DNA from: JACNKV01 sp964645915 | Lineage (GTDB): Bacteria; Fidelibacterota; Marinisomatia; Marinisomatales; JACNKV01 | Direction of reading: 5' to 3' | Length of the DNA stretch: 64,000 nucleotides | NCBI GenBank assembly: GCA_964645915.1 | Contig: CAZYDH010000008.1 | Location: forward strand, 1 to 64,000 | Shown: piece by piece, positions 62,551 through 64,000 of the stretch | Layout: every line of letters begins with the position of its first letter | How positions within the stretch are numbered: position 1 is the first letter of the stretch | Program-made: the position numbers and the translations under genes | The notes under the pieces: model-generated | The model's database searches: none | What the model saw: only the letters and a program-made list of their open reading frames with translations | What the model was told of the DNA's origin: nothing

Positions 62551-63185
62551 AAATCAAACCACTGGACAAAAGTACCGCATCATTCAAAGAAAAGCGATCT
62601 ACGTTTACCGGAATAATAAATCCGACGAATCTAGTTCAATCTGTTTCAGACGAATTAAAACGTATTCGGAAGTCTCATCATGCGGCTCGTCATGTGGCTT
62701 GGGCATATCGAATTATGAATGGCGATCAACTGGTTGAAAACTCATCGGATGATGGAGAACCGTCGGGATCTGCAGGTCCTCCGATTTTAGGCATTTTACG
62801 AAAAAAGAATATCATCAACGCTACGTGTTATGTTGTCCGTTATTACGGTGGAATTAAACTTGGGAAACGAGGTTTAATTGATGCATACAAAGAAGCCGCA
62901 CTTCTGGCAACAGATGCAGGGCATTATGAACAATGGGTATCTATATCAACTATAGAGATTAGATCAGAATATCAGTATGCAGGTCGTATCTCAAGTATCT
63001 TAGAGAAAAATAATCTTTCAATTAGCAAAGAGTTGTCCGGAGAAAAATTACATTGGAACGTGAATGTCAAAACGGAAAATGCAGAAAAATTAATTGACGA
63101 ATTTTGTTCAGTAGGAGAAGGGAATATTCAGTGTAAAATGAAAAAGGGAGTGAGCGAGGTCAACCAAGGAGGTACAGATGATTAA
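62547..63185 (+). CDS. yigZ: YigZ/IMPACT family protein
   Basis: The 212-residue protein has the UPF0029 N-terminal domain (FKEKRSTFTGIINP, ARHVAWAYRIM, SDDGEPSGSAGPPIL, TCYVVRYYGGIKLGKRGLIDAYKEAALLA) and a DUF1949-like C-terminal half. The DDGEPSGSAG segment is the family hallmark. Its function in bacteria is not settled; a translation link is suspected from the eukaryotic IMPACT homologue. It overlaps der by 4 bp. Confidence 0.9.
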   Translation: MKIKPLDKSTASFKEKRSTFTGIINPTNLVQSVSDELKRIRKSHHAARHVAWAYRIMNGDQLVENSSDDGEPSGSAGPPILGILRKKNIINATCYVVRYYGGIKLGKRGLIDAYKEAALLATDAGHYEQWVSISTIEIRSEYQYAGRISSILEKNNLSISKELSGEKLHWNVNVKTENAEKLIDEFCSVGEGNIQCKMKKGVSEVNQGGTDD

Positions 63186-63284
63186 TGTTATGTGGGAACC
63201 AAAACACTCACTCCCAACACATCTATAACATCATTCAACGGAAAAAGTTCCAAAACGTTTTAAGAATAAGAAAGGTAATCGGTT

Positions 63285-64000
63285 ATGAGTAAAAAAATAA
63301 GTATCCTGTTCATATTGATTTTGCAAGTCTGTTTTGCGCAAATAAATCCTTCATTAAAAGCCGCATTCTGGAATGTTGAAAATCTGTTTGATCTTGTCGA
63401 TAATCCTGAAAAAAACGATGATGAGTTTGCCTTGGGAGGAAAAAAGAATTGTACGCAAGATATTCTAGATTTAAAACTGGCAAATCTTAGTGAAGTGATC
63501 AATGAGTTGGATGCAGATATTCTTGGACTTTGTGAGGTTGAAAACAAACAAGTTGTTGAATGGTTGAATGACGGATATTTAGATCGGAACTATTCAATCA
63601 TTCATTATGAATCTCCTGATAACCGCGGGATAGATAATATGCTATATTATGATCCTGAAGTAGTAAGTATTATAGATTCCAAACCAATTACGATTGAGTT
63701 TGACGATGGTAAACCCACGAGAGATATTTTATACGTAAAAACGATGTTTCAAGACGAAATACTACACGTATATATTAATCATTGGCCATCGAATTATGGT
63801 GGCAGAGAACAAGCCATTCCCAGACGGGCAAAAACAGCCAAAGTTCTTCGAGATCATATTAATGGTGTTCTAGAGGAGAATGAAAATGCCGAGATCTTAC
63901 TCATGGGTGACTTTAATGAAGAGCCCACAGAAACTGCCGTCAAGGATATACTCTTTTCAAGTACATCCAACACTGAATTAGAAAATGGTCAATTAATGAA
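63285..64000 (+). CDS. Endonuclease/exonuclease/phosphatase family protein (truncated by window end)
   Basis: The frame is open from ATG 63285 to the window edge (238 codons seen). A signal peptide (ISILFILILQVCFAQ) is followed by the EEP fold: AAFWNVENLFDLVDNP with the metal-binding Asn and Glu, DILGLCEVEN, VYINHWPSNYGGREQA and LLMGDFNEEPTETAV with the catalytic Asp and Asn. It is probably an exported nuclease or phosphatase. The final His motif lies beyond the edge. Residues 31-60 are rich in charged loop residues as in Bacteroidetes homologues. Confidence 0.88.
   Translation, partial: MSKKISILFILILQVCFAQINPSLKAAFWNVENLFDLVDNPEKNDDEFALGGKKNCTQDILDLKLANLSEVINELDADILGLCEVENKQVVEWLNDGYLDRNYSIIHYESPDNRGIDNMLYYDPEVVSIIDSKPITIEFDDGKPTRDILYVKTMFQDEILHVYINHWPSNYGGREQAIPRRAKTAKVLRDHINGVLEENENAEILLMGDFNEEPTETAVKDILFSSTSNTELENGQLM

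Overview
The window is AT-rich, densely coded bacterial DNA from a Gram-negative diderm. A run of exactly 100 Ns (11359-11458) marks a scaffold, so this is probably a draft or metagenome-assembled genome. An FCB-group bacterium, most likely Candidatus Marinimicrobia (SAR406) or a relative such as Ignavibacteriota or Calditrichota, fits best. The grounds are a QNYPNPFNP-type C-terminal sorting/FlgD-like domain, a GWxTD protein, a carboxypeptidase-regulatory TonB receptor under a TPP riboswitch, GH97 and GH20 hydrolases, weak Shine-Dalgarno sequences and many Ig-like surface proteins. This placement is inference; no rRNA is present.

Layout. 1-0.9 kb: a small lipoprotein and a minimal beta-carbonic-anhydrase-like protein. 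1.06-16.6 kb: one long type IV pilus locus on the + strand (major pilin, PilT, three minor pilins, PilM, N, O, P-like, secretin PilQ, a large Ig-repeat lipoprotein broken by the assembly gap, PilB, PilC). 16.8-32.5 kb: tightly packed genes for thioredoxin and its reductase, an atypical ABC ATPase, a histone-deacetylase-like amidohydrolase, a double PspC protein, heptose-phosphate kinase, a beta-propeller protein, a GWxTD protein, a RecB/Cas4-like nuclease and a 2456-residue exported protein with about 20 repeats of about 100 residues. 32.6-41.2 kb: glycan and sugar genes (GH20, a fucose-isomerase-like protein, TspO, GH97), a GNAT enzyme, a Zn-ribbon protein and a serpin. 41.2-47.3 kb: a TPP riboswitch with a TonB receptor, a Pycsar-effector-like membrane protein, a collagen-like lipoprotein, SUI1/YciH, and a three-gene set (5'-nucleotidase-like lipoprotein, rhodanese, MauE/DoxX).

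47.4-64 kb: tRNA-Ser and tRNA-Gly, a tiny GIY-YIG gene bracketed by a duplicated tRNA-Gly 3' end, uvrC, a cystathionine beta-synthase-like gene and hsp20 on the minus strand, a DegT aminotransferase, TldD/TldE, a methyltransferase, a sorting-domain protein, tRNA-Leu, smpB, tyrS, a double GNAT protein, an eIF-2B-like protein, der, yigZ and a truncated EEP-family nuclease.

The two most striking observations are: (1) the 5'-nucleotidase-like gene at 45231-46418 is read through an in-frame TGA at 45369-45371. The TGA sits where relatives have the second Cys of a PCGC..P.GGL.R motif, and a GC-rich hairpin with a GGUCU loop follows at the spacing of the E. coli fdhF SECIS, which argues for a new selenoprotein. 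(2) A roughly 300-bp GIY-YIG element sits in the 3' end of tRNA-Gly, flanked by direct repeats of the tRNA tail, one of which carries a 16-bp palindrome in place of the T-loop region.
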